Source: Bradyrhizobium forestalis (GTDB taxonomy: Bacteria > Pseudomonadota > Alphaproteobacteria > Rhizobiales > Xanthobacteraceae). From it: a DNA stretch of 64,000 bases. The notes beneath the pieces were generated by a model that searched no databases, was not told the origin of the DNA, and saw only the letters and a program-made list of their open reading frames with translations. The stretch lies in assembly GCF_002795245.1 (NCBI RefSeq), contig NZ_PGVG01000025.1, positions 40,776 through 104,775 on the forward strand, written 5' to 3'. How positions within the stretch are numbered: the first letter of the stretch is position 1; each line of letters starts with the position of its first letter. Of this stretch, positions 8,589 through 16,391 are shown one piece after another. The translations under genes and the position numbers were made by a program.

Positions 8589-9776
8589 CTACGCCTTCTC
8601 CAGCGCCGCGGTCAGATCCTCGATCAGATCATCCGCATGCTCCAGCCCCGCCGAGAAGCGGATAAAACCTTCGCTGATGCCGAGTGCGGCGCGGTCTTCC
8701 GGCTTGAGGCGCTGATGCGTCGTGGTCGCCGGATGCGTGACGAGGCTCTTGGCGTCGCCGAGATTGTTGGAGATCTTCGCCAGCTTCAATTCATTGAGTA
8801 CGCGGAACGCCGCCGCCTTGCCGCCCTTGACCTCGAAGCCGACCAGCGTCGAGCCGCCGCGCATCTGCTTCCTCACCAGCGCCGCCTGCGGATGATCGGC
8901 GCGGCCGGGATAGACCAGTCGCGAGATCTTCGGATGGCTCGCCAGCACCTCGGCAATGCGCGCCGCGGTATCGGTTTGCGCGCGCACGCGCACGCTCAGC
9001 GTCTCCAGGCCCTTGAGCAGGACCCAGGCGTTGAACGGCGAGATCGACGGGCCGGTCTGGCGCATGAAATTGTGGATGTGCTCGGCGATGAAGGCTTCCG
9101 AGGACAGGATGATGCCGCCGAGGCATCGGCCCTGGCCGTCGATATGCTTGGTCGCGGAATAGACGACGACGTCGGCTCCCAGCGCGAGCGGGCTCTGCCA
9201 GATCGGGGTTGCGAACACGTTGTCGACGACGAGCCGCGCGCCGCCCTTGTGCGCGATCTCGGCGATGCCGGGAATATCGAGCACGTCGAGGGTCGGGTTG
9301 GTCGGGCTCTCCAGGAAGAAGGTCTTGGTGTTGGGCTTAAGTGCGCGCTGCCACTGATCGAGATCGAGGCCGTCCACCAGCGTGGTCTCGATGCCGTAGC
9401 GGGGCAACAGGTCCTGGATGACGTAGAGGCACGAGCCGAACAGGGCGCGAGAGGCGACCACGTGATCGCCGGCCTTGAGCGGCGCCAGGATCGCGGTCGT
9501 GACGGCGGCCATGCCGGTCGCCGCCGAACGGGCGGCTTCGGCGCCTTCGAGCTCGATCATGCGGCGCTCGAACATCGCGATGGTCGGGTTGGAATAGCGC
9601 GAGTAGATGAAGCCGGGATCCTCGCCCTTGAACCGCGCCTCGCACTCCTCCGCGCTGTTGTAGACGTAGCCCTGCGTCAGGAACAGCGCTTCCGACGTCT
9701 CGCCATATTGCGAGCGCAGGGTGCCGGAATGGACCAGGCGGGTTTCGGGGCGGTAGTTGGCAGGCGACTTCGACAT
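8589..9776 (-). CDS. metZ: O-succinylhomoserine sulfhydrylase
   Basis: PLP enzyme of the Cys/Met-metabolism family that makes homocysteine directly from O-succinylhomoserine and sulfide. The 395-residue protein has the lysine loop SATKHIDGQGRCLGG and the SRYSNPT and SPTNPTLD blocks. An O-succinylhomoserine substrate fits the MetZ subgroup, though O-acetylhomoserine use cannot be excluded by reading. The ATG at 9776 is preceded by GGAGGG at good spacing; two upstream in-frame ATGs overlap leader hairpins and are less likely. The gene is governed by the SAM-II riboswitch in its leader. Confidence 0.9.
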   Translation of the reverse strand: MSKSPANYRPETRLVHSGTLRSQYGETSEALFLTQGYVYNSAEECEARFKGEDPGFIYSRYSNPTIAMFERRMIELEGAEAARSAATGMAAVTTAILAPLKAGDHVVASRALFGSCLYVIQDLLPRYGIETTLVDGLDLDQWQRALKPNTKTFFLESPTNPTLDVLDIPGIAEIAHKGGARLVVDNVFATPIWQSPLALGADVVVYSATKHIDGQGRCLGGIILSSEAFIAEHIHNFMRQTGPSISPFNAWVLLKGLETLSVRVRAQTDTAARIAEVLASHPKISRLVYPGRADHPQAALVRKQMRGGSTLVGFEVKGGKAAAFRVLNELKLAKISNNLGDAKSLVTHPATTTHQRLKPEDRAALGISEGFIRFSAGLEHADDLIEDLTAALEKA

Positions 9777-9813
9777 AGGACCCTCCGACATGGCCGCCGA
9801 GCGAAACGGCCAC

Positions 9814-9848
9814 AAAAAAACCGGCCTGGATATCTCCACGGGCCGGGA
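9814..9848 (-). terminator. Attenuator terminator in the metZ leader
   Basis: On the minus strand CCGGCC (9846-9841) can pair with GGCCGG (9826-9821) around a 14-nt loop and is followed by seven U residues (9820-9814). This is an intrinsic terminator placed 38 nt before the metZ start codon. The upstream arm also belongs to the alternative hairpin at 9841-9867, so the two structures exclude each other. Confidence 0.65.
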
Positions 9849-9867
9849 TCACAGAGGTCCCCGGCCT
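9841..9867 (-). promoter_or_regulatory. Candidate antiterminator hairpin
   Basis: Read on the minus strand, GGCCGGGGA and TCCCGGCC form an 8-bp stem with one bulged G and a 9-nt loop, immediately after the SAM-II aptamer. Forming it occupies the 5' arm of the terminator. Confidence 0.5.
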
Positions 9868-9921
9868 GTTTAGCGACTTATTTAACGTGGCTGCAAGCCG
9901 GCCGGCTCAAATCACCACGGG
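9868..9921 (-). ncRNA. SAM-II riboswitch aptamer
   Basis: On the minus strand the leader contains CCGTGGTGATTTGAGCCGG, then TTGCAGCCACGTTAAATAAG, then TCGCTAAAC. These are the conserved P1 arms (CGTGG/CCACG), the GATTTGAG segment and the GCTAAA pseudoknot strand of the SAM-II (metA) riboswitch, which in alphaproteobacteria typically controls metZ or metA and lowers expression when S-adenosylmethionine is abundant. It starts within a few bases of the predicted transcript 5' end and lies 92 nt upstream of the metZ start. Confidence 0.93.
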
Positions 9922-9931
9922 ATAAGTGATG

Positions 9932-9960
9932 CTCATATTCCGCAATCCCCTTTCCGTCAA
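9932..9960 (-). promoter_or_regulatory. Predicted sigma70-type promoter for metZ
   Basis: On the minus strand TTGACG (9960-9955) and TATGAG (9937-9932) are separated by exactly 17 nt. The implied start is about position 925 of this kilobase, so the RNA begins a few bases before the riboswitch. Confidence 0.6.
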
Positions 9961-10008
9961 GGCGTCCATCGGCTAGCCGTAAAAGGCTGGTATGTCCCGC
10001 ATTTCGGG

Positions 10009-11145
10009 ATGCGTTTGACCCCTGATGAGGACCCCCGGTTGACGTTCACGGTCGCCGCCGACGCCAATGGTATCCTGCCCGACCGCATGATCGCGGCGAT
10101 GGCGGAGGCAGGCCTCATCCTGCCCGAATACGACTTCGTCGAGAGCCAGATCCAGCCGGCGAGCCTCGATCTTCGCCTCGGCGACATCGCCTATCGCGTG
10201 CGCGCCAGCTTCCTGCCCGGTCCCGGCGCCACCGTCGCCGAGCGTATCGACGAGTTGAAGCTGCATGAATTCAGTCTCGCCGACGGCGCCGTGCTGGAGA
10301 CCAACTGCGTCTACATCGTGCCGCTGCTGGAGAGCCTGGCGCTGCCGCCGGAGATCGTCGCGGCCGCGAACCCCAAGAGCTCGACCGGCCGGCTCGACGT
10401 CTTCACCCGCGTGATCGCCGACGGCACCCGCCGCTTCGACATGATCGGTGCCGGTTATCATGGGCCGCTCTATGCCGAGATCAGCCCGAAGACGTTTCCG
10501 GTGCTGGTGCGCGAGGGCTCGCGCCTGAGCCAAGTGCGCTTCCGCACCGGCGATGCCATTCTCAGTGCCGACGAACTCGATGCGCTGCATGCCGCCGAGC
10601 GCCTCGTCGACATCGACGATGCCGATCTCTCCGGTGGCGTCGCCGTCTCGGTCGATCTCTCCGGCGAGAAAGCCAACGGCTTCGTCGGCTACCGCGCCAA
10701 GCGCCACACCGGCGTCGTCGACGTCGATCGCCGCTCCGGCTATGCGGTGGAAGATTTCTGGGAGCCGATCGCGGCGCGTCCGGACGGCAACCTGATCCTC
10801 GATCCCGGCGAGTTCTACATCCTCGCCTCGAAAGAGGCGGTGCAGGTGCCGCCCGACTACGCCGCGGAGATGGTGCCGTTCGATCCCTTGGTTGGAGAAT
10901 TCCGCGTGCACTATGCCGGATTCTTCGATCCCGGCTTCGGCTATGCCGGCGCCGGCGGGCAGGGCGCGCGCGCGGTGCTGGAAGTGCGCTCGCGCGAAGT
11001 GCCTTTCATCCTCGAGCATGGCCAGATCGTCGGCCGCCTCGTCTACGAGAAGATGCTGGCCCGCCCCGACGCGATGTACGGCCAGCGCATCGGTTCCAAC
11101 TACCAGGCGCAGGGCCTGAAGCTCAGCAAGCATTTCCGGGTGTAG
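10009..11145 (+). CDS. dcd: 2'-Deoxycytidine 5'-triphosphate deaminase, two-domain type
   Basis: Makes dUTP from dCTP in the cytosol for dTTP synthesis. At 378 residues it is about twice the classic Dcd. The first half has NPKSSTGRLDVFTRVIADG and PLYAEISPKTFPVLVREG, matching the Dcd Ser/Arg and catalytic Glu regions. The second half has a further dUTPase-like repeat with HYAGFFDPGFGYAG and LEVRSREVPF. This tandem form is the usual one in Rhizobiales. The start at 10009 has only a weak ribosome site, so the exact N-terminus is uncertain by about ten residues. It is transcribed divergently from metZ. Confidence 0.88.
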   Translation: MRLTPDEDPRLTFTVAADANGILPDRMIAAMAEAGLILPEYDFVESQIQPASLDLRLGDIAYRVRASFLPGPGATVAERIDELKLHEFSLADGAVLETNCVYIVPLLESLALPPEIVAAANPKSSTGRLDVFTRVIADGTRRFDMIGAGYHGPLYAEISPKTFPVLVREGSRLSQVRFRTGDAILSADELDALHAAERLVDIDDADLSGGVAVSVDLSGEKANGFVGYRAKRHTGVVDVDRRSGYAVEDFWEPIAARPDGNLILDPGEFYILASKEAVQVPPDYAAEMVPFDPLVGEFRVHYAGFFDPGFGYAGAGGQGARAVLEVRSREVPFILEHGQIVGRLVYEKMLARPDAMYGQRIGSNYQAQGLKLSKHFRV

Positions 11146-11154
11146 CCGCACACT

Positions 11155-11310
11155 CCACTGTCATGCCCCGGCTTGCCGTCTTCGCTGAAGCTTCGCCGGC
11201 CGAGCGCCCTTGTAGGCCCGGCGTAGCCTAGCGGAGCCGGGACCGGGGCATCCAGTACGCCGCGGCCTCTCGATTTGATCACTCCCGCTTCGGAGTCGGG
11301 CGATGACACC
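11155..11310. repeat. Composite intergenic repeat
   Basis: Holds CACTGTCATGCCCCGGCTTG, an inner GGAGCCGGGACCGGGGCATC, then the CCAGTACGCCGCGGCCTCTC block and a final TCGGGCGATGACACC. It combines elements of the CCCGGAC and CCAGTACGCCGCGG families and fills most of the gap before the PAS gene. Confidence 0.75.
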
Positions 11311-11361
11311 GAATGTGTGGCAGAATGTCTAACCCAATCCGGCATCATGCAGGGTGATGAC

Positions 11362-11775
11362 ATGGTGGACCAATCCCAACTCGACGCAAGAATCCTCGAA
11401 GACGTCGCGGACGCGCTGATCTATTCCGATCGCGCCGGCACGATCACGCGTTGGAATCGTGCATCGACCGCTCTGTTCGGCTTCACCGCCGATGAAGCGC
11501 TCGGCCAGAATCTCGACCTCATCATTCCCGAGCATCTGCGCGCCGCGCACTGGAGGGGTTTCGAGGCCGCGCTCGCGAGCGGGACGATGAAGCTTGCCGG
11601 CAAGCCCACGCTGACCCGCGCGCTGCACAAGAGCGGACGCAAGCTCTACATCGAGATGACCTTCGCGCTGGTGCGTGACGCCGAAGGTCGCGTGCAGGGA
11701 TCGGTGGCGATGGCGCGCGATGTCACCGAACGCGCCGAGCGCGAGCGCGCTGCCAGGCTTGCGCAAAATTCGTGA
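11362..11775 (+). CDS. Single PAS-domain sensor protein
   Basis: A 137-residue soluble protein that is essentially one PAS domain. ILEDVADALIYSDRAGTITRWNRAST begins the fold, LIIPEHLRAAHWRGF forms the middle helices, and GSVAMARDVTERAERER is the typical PAC-type end. There is no output domain, so it must act through partners or by ligand binding. The ATG at 11362 follows an AGGG sequence; another ATG five codons upstream is possible. The neighbours give no hint about the signal. Confidence 0.75.
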   Translation: MVDQSQLDARILEDVADALIYSDRAGTITRWNRASTALFGFTADEALGQNLDLIIPEHLRAAHWRGFEAALASGTMKLAGKPTLTRALHKSGRKLYIEMTFALVRDAEGRVQGSVAMARDVTERAERERAARLAQNS

Positions 11776-11879
11776 TGCGGAATTGTCGCGCCGCCGTGCA
11801 GGGAGCCTTGCGCGCGCGTCATGTTGCCTGTCAGCGGAGGCAGTGACACACTCGATCAAAACAACGATCGGGAGTGAAC

Positions 11880-12932
11880 ATGACCGCGCCAGCCGACACC
11901 GCGCAGCAAGCCCAATGGAAGTGCTGGCGCGCGGTCGCCGATCTCTATCACGCCTATTTCACCGGCCTCATCCTCACCGTGGTCACGCGCCGCGGCACGG
12001 CGGATGCCGCAGAATTCGTCTTCCGCGTGTTCCGCCGCCAGCAGCAGGAGCGCTTCCTGCCTGGGCTCAGGAAGCTCGGGATCGATCATCTGCCGCCGGC
12101 GGTGGCCGCCGCGCAATATCACTATCTCTCCAACTGGATCGGCGGCGTCCATGTCGAATACATGTACGAGAGCGATACCAAGGCTTGGATCCGCTATCCG
12201 CCGCCGCGCTGGATCTGGAAGGGCACCGCGATCTGCGGCGTGCCGGGCGAGGTTTCACGCGCGATGCTGCGCGGCTGGCACGCCAATAACGGCGTCGCGC
12301 TCGGCGATCTCCGCCTCGGCTTCGTCTGCACCAAGCAGAGCGTCGATGGCCAGGACGGGCTCGAGGGCTATTATCATCAATACGACCATTCCCTCGAGCT
12401 GGACCAGCGCCTCGTGTTCGCGCGGCATCTGGAAGCACCGCTGTTCGATGTGAAGACCGCGCCGGCGCTCCCGGTCGCGAGCTGGCCGAAACCGCGGCTG
12501 GAAAAAGCCTATCGCAACTACGCGATGGAATATGTCCGCACCGCCGCGCCGGTCATGGTGCAGCTGTTTGGCCCGGAGGACGCCGGCTACCTCCTGCACC
12601 TAACCGGCAAGCTGATCGGCATGCAATATTTCGACGAGGTCGCGGCGGCGCTGGCGATGAAACGTGGCGACGCAAGCGAGTTCGCGTCATTCCTGAGCGC
12701 ACTGTTTGCCGCGCAGGATGATCAAGCGGAGATCACGACATCCGAAGGCAGCTTCGAAATCCGCCAGCAGAGCTGGAGGCTGATGGATGGCGTCGCCGAC
12801 TATCACCGCGCCTGTGCCAACGTTCTGGAGGGATTGTTCGAAGGCCTGGCTGCGGGATGCGGCCGACACATCGGCGTGCACCTGCGCTCGACCGTGGGCG
12901 GTCGTTCGCCGTTGGTCTGGACCATCGAATAG
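11880..12932 (+). CDS. Conserved protein of unknown function
   Basis: A 350-residue, probably soluble protein with no family I can name with confidence. It is rich in aromatic residues (HLSNWIGG-like and YHQYDHSLELD segments), has no signal peptide or membrane span, and ends with a conserved-looking GRHIGVHLRSTVGG segment. Weak resemblance of the C-terminal helical part to the L-2-amino-thiazoline-4-carboxylate hydrolase fold is possible but not demonstrable by eye. The ATG at 11880 is preceded by GGGAG; a GTG two codons earlier is less likely. Confidence 0.65.
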   Translation: MTAPADTAQQAQWKCWRAVADLYHAYFTGLILTVVTRRGTADAAEFVFRVFRRQQQERFLPGLRKLGIDHLPPAVAAAQYHYLSNWIGGVHVEYMYESDTKAWIRYPPPRWIWKGTAICGVPGEVSRAMLRGWHANNGVALGDLRLGFVCTKQSVDGQDGLEGYYHQYDHSLELDQRLVFARHLEAPLFDVKTAPALPVASWPKPRLEKAYRNYAMEYVRTAAPVMVQLFGPEDAGYLLHLTGKLIGMQYFDEVAAALAMKRGDASEFASFLSALFAAQDDQAEITTSEGSFEIRQQSWRLMDGVADYHRACANVLEGLFEGLAAGCGRHIGVHLRSTVGGRSPLVWTIE

Positions 12933-12949
12933 GCGGTGGTGCCGCTGCG

Positions 12950-13018
12950 CAATCGGCCTCTCCCCGCCTGCGGCGAGAGGCCGGAATTTGCGAGCGTGTA
13001 AGAACGGGGAGAGGGAGA
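12950..13018. repeat. CTCTCCCC-type inverted repeat remnant
   Basis: GGCCTCTCCCCGCCTGCGGCGAGAGGCC forms a hairpin at 12957-12984, followed by AACGGGGAGAGGGAGACG. This is a degenerate member of the CTCTCCCGCTTGCGGGAGAG family. The remaining gap to 13198 shows only a CGCCTGCG/CGCAGGCG palindrome at 13064-13083. Confidence 0.55.
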
Positions 13019-13198
13019 CGAGAGAGCCGCAATTCCATCGATCGAAATGCGCTGCCGCAGGGCACGCCTGCGCTCTGCGCAGGCGGAATCGGCAATCGCC
13101 GTGCTAACAAGCCATTGCCCGCGCCTTTCGCGCGAAAAAGTCATTTGCACACCAAGTGATTGCCGCGCCGCGAATGGCGCCTGCGTCCGGGAGAGGAC

Positions 13199-14641
13199 AT
13201 GTCCGACATCGCCGAAATCCCGGTCGATGAACAAGAGCGTCCGCTGCCGCCGCCTCCGCGGCCGGCGCGAAGCACGCTGACCGACGGGCCGATCCTGCGC
13301 ACGCTGCTCTCCCTCGCCTGGCCCAACGTGATCGGGCTCTCGGCCGGCATGTGCGTCGTCATCGCGGAGACGTCCTATATCGGCCGGCTCGGCGTCGAGG
13401 CGCTGGCGGCGATGGCGCTGGTGTTTCCGACAGTGATCCTGACCATGACCATGTCCGGCGGTGCCATGGGCGGCGCGGTGGCGTCCGCCATTGCACGCGC
13501 GCTCGGTGCCGGCGACCGCGAGCGTGCCGGCACGCTTGCCATGCACGCGATGCTGATCGGCATCAGCTTCGGCCTCGTCTTCATGCTGGGCATGCTGATC
13601 TTCGGGCCAAAAGTGCTCGAGATGCTCGGCGGCCGCGGCGATGTGCTGACGCACGCGATCGCCTACACACAGGTGTTTTTCGGCGGCGCCGTGCTGCCTT
13701 GGCTGCTCAACACCATGGCCGGCGTGTTGCGCGGCACCGGCAACATGAAGCTGCCGTCGTTCCTCATCCTCAACTCCGCGGCCTGGCAGATCGTGCTCGG
13801 CGGCACGCTCGGCCTCGGGCTCGGCCCGGTGCCGCAGCTCGGCATGCGCGGCGTCGCGGCCGGCGCGCTGATCGCCTATTCCATGAACATCGGCATCATG
13901 GGCTGGTACCTGTTCTCCGGCCGCGCGCGGATCGTACCGAAGCTGCGCGGCCTGCGCATCCAGTGGGCGATGTTCTTCGACATCCTCAAGGTCGGCGCCA
14001 TCGCCTGCTTCTCGCCGCTGCAATCGGTGCTGACGATCTCGATCTTCACCCACATGCTGGCGAAGTTCGGCACCGCGATCCTCGCCGGCTATGGCATCGG
14101 TGCGCGGCTGGAATTCTTGCTGACCTCGATCGCGTTCTCGTTCGGCATCGCCTGCGTGCCAATGGTGGGGATGGCGATCGGCGCCGGCAACATCGCGCGC
14201 GCCCGGCGCGTCGCCTGGATCGCCAGTGCTGCCGCCTTCGTTGCCGTCGGCGCGCCGGCGTGCGTCGTTGCGATGTTTCCCGATCTCTGGATCAACATCT
14301 TCACCGACAGCGCGGCCGTGCGCGCGGCGAGCCATCAATATCTCTCGACGGTCGGACCGTTCTACGCCTTTTTCGGCCTTGCCACGACGATGTACTTCTC
14401 CTCGCAAGGCGCAGCCAAGGTGATCGGGCCGGTGCTGGCGCAGACGGCGCGGCTGGTCTACATCTCCGGGGTCGGTTGGTGGCTGTCGACCCATGAAGCC
14501 ACCGCGCAGAGCTTCTTCTGGCTGGCCGCAAGCTCGATGGTCGTGCTCGGCCTGCTGTCGTGCTCCAGCGTGGTGCTGACACGTTGGGGGCCGCGCGAGA
14601 CGAAAGCTGCGATCCGCCCGGCGCTTTCGACGGCCGAATAA
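13199..14641 (+). CDS. MATE-family efflux transporter
   Basis: A 480-residue inner-membrane protein with twelve predicted helices and two repeated MATE halves. The first begins ILRTLLSLAWPNVIGLSAGM; the second begins near FDILKVGAIACFSPLQSVL. MATE proteins expel cationic drugs or metabolites against a Na+ or H+ gradient. The substrate cannot be read from the sequence. The ATG at 13199 follows GAGAGGAC. A Pro/Arg-rich cytosolic N-terminus of about 35 residues precedes the first helix. The gene stands alone between repeats. Confidence 0.85.
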   Translation: MSDIAEIPVDEQERPLPPPPRPARSTLTDGPILRTLLSLAWPNVIGLSAGMCVVIAETSYIGRLGVEALAAMALVFPTVILTMTMSGGAMGGAVASAIARALGAGDRERAGTLAMHAMLIGISFGLVFMLGMLIFGPKVLEMLGGRGDVLTHAIAYTQVFFGGAVLPWLLNTMAGVLRGTGNMKLPSFLILNSAAWQIVLGGTLGLGLGPVPQLGMRGVAAGALIAYSMNIGIMGWYLFSGRARIVPKLRGLRIQWAMFFDILKVGAIACFSPLQSVLTISIFTHMLAKFGTAILAGYGIGARLEFLLTSIAFSFGIACVPMVGMAIGAGNIARARRVAWIASAAAFVAVGAPACVVAMFPDLWINIFTDSAAVRAASHQYLSTVGPFYAFFGLATTMYFSSQGAAKVIGPVLAQTARLVYISGVGWWLSTHEATAQSFFWLAASSMVVLGLLSCSSVVLTRWGPRETKAAIRPALSTAE

Positions 14642-14685
14642 AGCGCGATGAAATGAAGCTTGATCGCTGCAACGACGGAGGTGCG

Positions 14686-14808
14686 CTCCCTCTCCCGCTT
14701 GCGGGAGAGGGTTGGGGAGAGGGTGCTTCCGCGATGGGACAATCCCCAAGAGGAGAAAGCCCTCACCCGGCGCTTCGCGCGCCGACCTCTCCCGCAAGCG
14801 GGAGAGGT
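14686..14808. repeat. CTCTCCCGCTTGCGGGAGAG intergenic repeat
   Basis: A complete copy: CCCTCTCCCGCTTGCGGGAG at the left, a central segment with AAGAGGAGAAAGCCCTCACC and CGCTTCGCGCGCC, and CCTCTCCCGCAAGCGGGAGAGG at the right. Both ends are themselves perfect hairpins. Another full copy is at 34546-34700, and a minimal hairpin is at 27430-27462. Confidence 0.85.
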
Positions 14809-14850
14809 GAAGGAGCCGCGGCAATCGATTCAATCTAAAGCCATTCCACT

Positions 14851-15315
14851 TTAGCGGTGCTTGTGGCGACGATGGCCGCCACCGCCGCTGGCATTGGCGA
14901 GCCGCATCAGCTGCGGGATCATCGCCATCATGTCGCCGCCGCCCATGCCGCCGATCCCGACTGGCATATAGCCGCCGCCCATCGGCGTGTAACCGCCGTA
15001 GTTCGGCGCACCGAATCCGCCGCCAAGGTTGCCACCGGACAGGCCGCCGCCGCCCATCATGCCACCAAGTCCGCCGCCGTTCTCCATCATGCGGCTCATC
15101 ATCGGGCCCATGGTCTGCATCAGCATGGCGAAGCGGCGCTTGCCCATCTTCGCCTTCATCATCTCCAGCATCGGCGCCATCTGGGTCATCATGTCCTCGC
15201 CGCCGCCACCTCCGCCGCCGAAGCCTGCGAGCTGCGCCTTCGCCGGCGTGTTTGCGACGGAAAACAACAGCAGCACGATGGCTGCCTGGCAGATCACCTT
15301 GTCCGCACCTCTCAT
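14851..15315 (-). CDS. Secreted Gly/Met-rich protein of unknown function
   Basis: A 154-residue protein with a clear signal peptide (hydrophobic AAIVLLLFSVANT, cleavage near AKA). The mature part is low in complexity. A run of seven glycines is followed by a Met-rich segment (MMTQMAPMLEMMKAKMGK and MLMQTMGPMMSRMM), Gly/Tyr/Met-rich repeats, and a basic GGGGHRRHKHR tail. Met and His richness could suggest metal or copper contact in the periplasm, but that is a guess. The ATG at 15315 is preceded by GAGGAG. The unusual composition is the most notable trait. Confidence 0.65.
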   Translation of the reverse strand: MRGADKVICQAAIVLLLFSVANTPAKAQLAGFGGGGGGGEDMMTQMAPMLEMMKAKMGKRRFAMLMQTMGPMMSRMMENGGGLGGMMGGGGLSGGNLGGGFGAPNYGGYTPMGGGYMPVGIGGMGGGDMMAMIPQLMRLANASGGGGHRRHKHR

Positions 15316-15428
15316 GGCATGCTCCTCGCGTGCGTGGCGCCGCCGGGAGAGCAGAGCCAACCGGACGCACGCGGGCATGGTTAGGGCCGGCGAGGATAGA
15401 GCTCTGTGAGAAAACTCACAGTGGGTGA

Positions 15429-15830
15429 TCAGGCGGTCGCCGATGGAAACGCCTTGTGCATGGCGATCACGGCCTCCTTGGTTTGCCCCTGAACGTAAGG
15501 CGCGAGCTCGTTCGGCAGCATGTCGATGATCCAGACCAGCCGGCACCGTGAATCGCCCTCGGCGATCACCTGCACCGAGGCGCTGTAATGCTTCAGCCGC
15601 TCGTTGCTGATCGCATAGACGAGGCGCTGCCGCGTATCGTCGCAATCGACCAGCACCTCGCGCGCGACCGAACCATTGGCGAAGGTGACGATGCGCGCAT
15701 CGCCGTCGAGCGCGCAGGCGGTGACGAAGCCCGGCACCAGCCGCTGATGCAGCGCGCCGAAATCGCGCACCGCGTCCCAGACGTCGCGCGCGGAGGCGGG
15801 GAGGGAGATGCCGTTGTGGATGGAGGCCAT
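15429..15830 (-). CDS. SRPBCC-fold protein
   Basis: A 133-residue START/polyketide-cyclase-like protein. It opens with SLPASARDVWDAVRDFGALHQ and closes with a long C-terminal helix containing MHKAFPS, as in this fold. Such proteins bind hydrophobic ligands or act as small cyclases or chaperones; no ligand can be deduced. It has no signal peptide. It shares its strand with the VOC gene upstream but is separated from it by a 145-bp repeat, so co-transcription is doubtful. Confidence 0.72.
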   Translation of the reverse strand: MASIHNGISLPASARDVWDAVRDFGALHQRLVPGFVTACALDGDARIVTFANGSVAREVLVDCDDTRQRLVYAISNERLKHYSASVQVIAEGDSRCRLVWIIDMLPNELAPYVQGQTKEAVIAMHKAFPSATA

Positions 15831-15850
15831 GGGATTCCTATTCAGTTGGA

Positions 15851-15949
15851 GTCATTCCGGGGCGCGCGAAGCGCGAACTATGGTGCGCAATTGCGCACCT
15901 GAGAATCTCGAGAGTCCGGTCTGGTGCTGCGCACCATCCCGGAATGACG
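15851..15949. repeat. GTCATTCCGGG-type intergenic repeat
   Basis: GTCATTCCGGGGCGCGCGAAGCGCG at the left, GAATCTCGAGAGTCCGGTCTGGT in the middle, ATCCCGGAATGAC at the right. The outer arms are inverted repeats. A longer relative is at 42515-42648. Confidence 0.8.
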
Positions 15950-15975
15950 GTGCATGTGGCGTGTTTTGTCGCGCC

Positions 15976-16335
15976 TCACACGCAAACCGCCTCGACATTG
16001 TTGCCGTCGGGGTCGATCAGGAACGCCGCATAATAGGTCGGGCTGTAATCCCTGCGCGGGCCGGCGCCGCCATTGTCGCGACCGCCGCTCTTAAGGCCCT
16101 CGCTGTGAAACGCCTTGACCGCATCATGATCCTTAGCGCGGAAGGCGATGTGGACGCCATCGGCCTTCCGGCCCTTGTTGAGATGCAGCCACAGTGCCGG
16201 CTCGCCCTTCGGCCCGAAGCCGGCATAACCGTCGCCGCTCGAGCACAGGACATAGCCGAGCGGCGCCAGCACTGCGGCGTAGAAGCGCGTCGCTGCGTCG
16301 AGGTCGGCAACACGCAATCCGATGTGGTCGTACAT
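15976..16335 (-). CDS. VOC-family (glyoxalase-like) protein
   Basis: A 119-residue protein with the paired beta-alpha-beta modules of the vicinal oxygen chelate fold: YDHIGLRVADLDAATRFYAAVL at the N-terminus and YYAAFLIDPDGNNVEAVCV at the C-terminus. Members are metal-dependent isomerases, dioxygenases or antibiotic-binding proteins. The final Glu and first His positions fit metal binding. The ATG at 16335 is preceded by GGAGA; an ATG four codons upstream is less well placed. Confidence 0.78.
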   Translation of the reverse strand: MYDHIGLRVADLDAATRFYAAVLAPLGYVLCSSGDGYAGFGPKGEPALWLHLNKGRKADGVHIAFRAKDHDAVKAFHSEGLKSGGRDNGGAGPRRDYSPTYYAAFLIDPDGNNVEAVCV

Positions 16336-16391
16336 ATTCGTCTCCATTGCCGAAGCGTGCCGCGAATGGCACGCGCCGGAGACGACCCTAA

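Noticed and set aside
14686..14808. Repeat considered as an insertion sequence or MITE with target duplications
   Set aside because: I could not identify target-site duplications flanking this or the copy at 34546, so it is listed only as a repeat.
12803..15370. An 855-codon open frame on the minus strand
   Set aside because: It runs antisense to the MATE gene and through a repeat, has an Arg/His/Gly-rich composition typical of high-GC antisense frames, and no recognisable domain.
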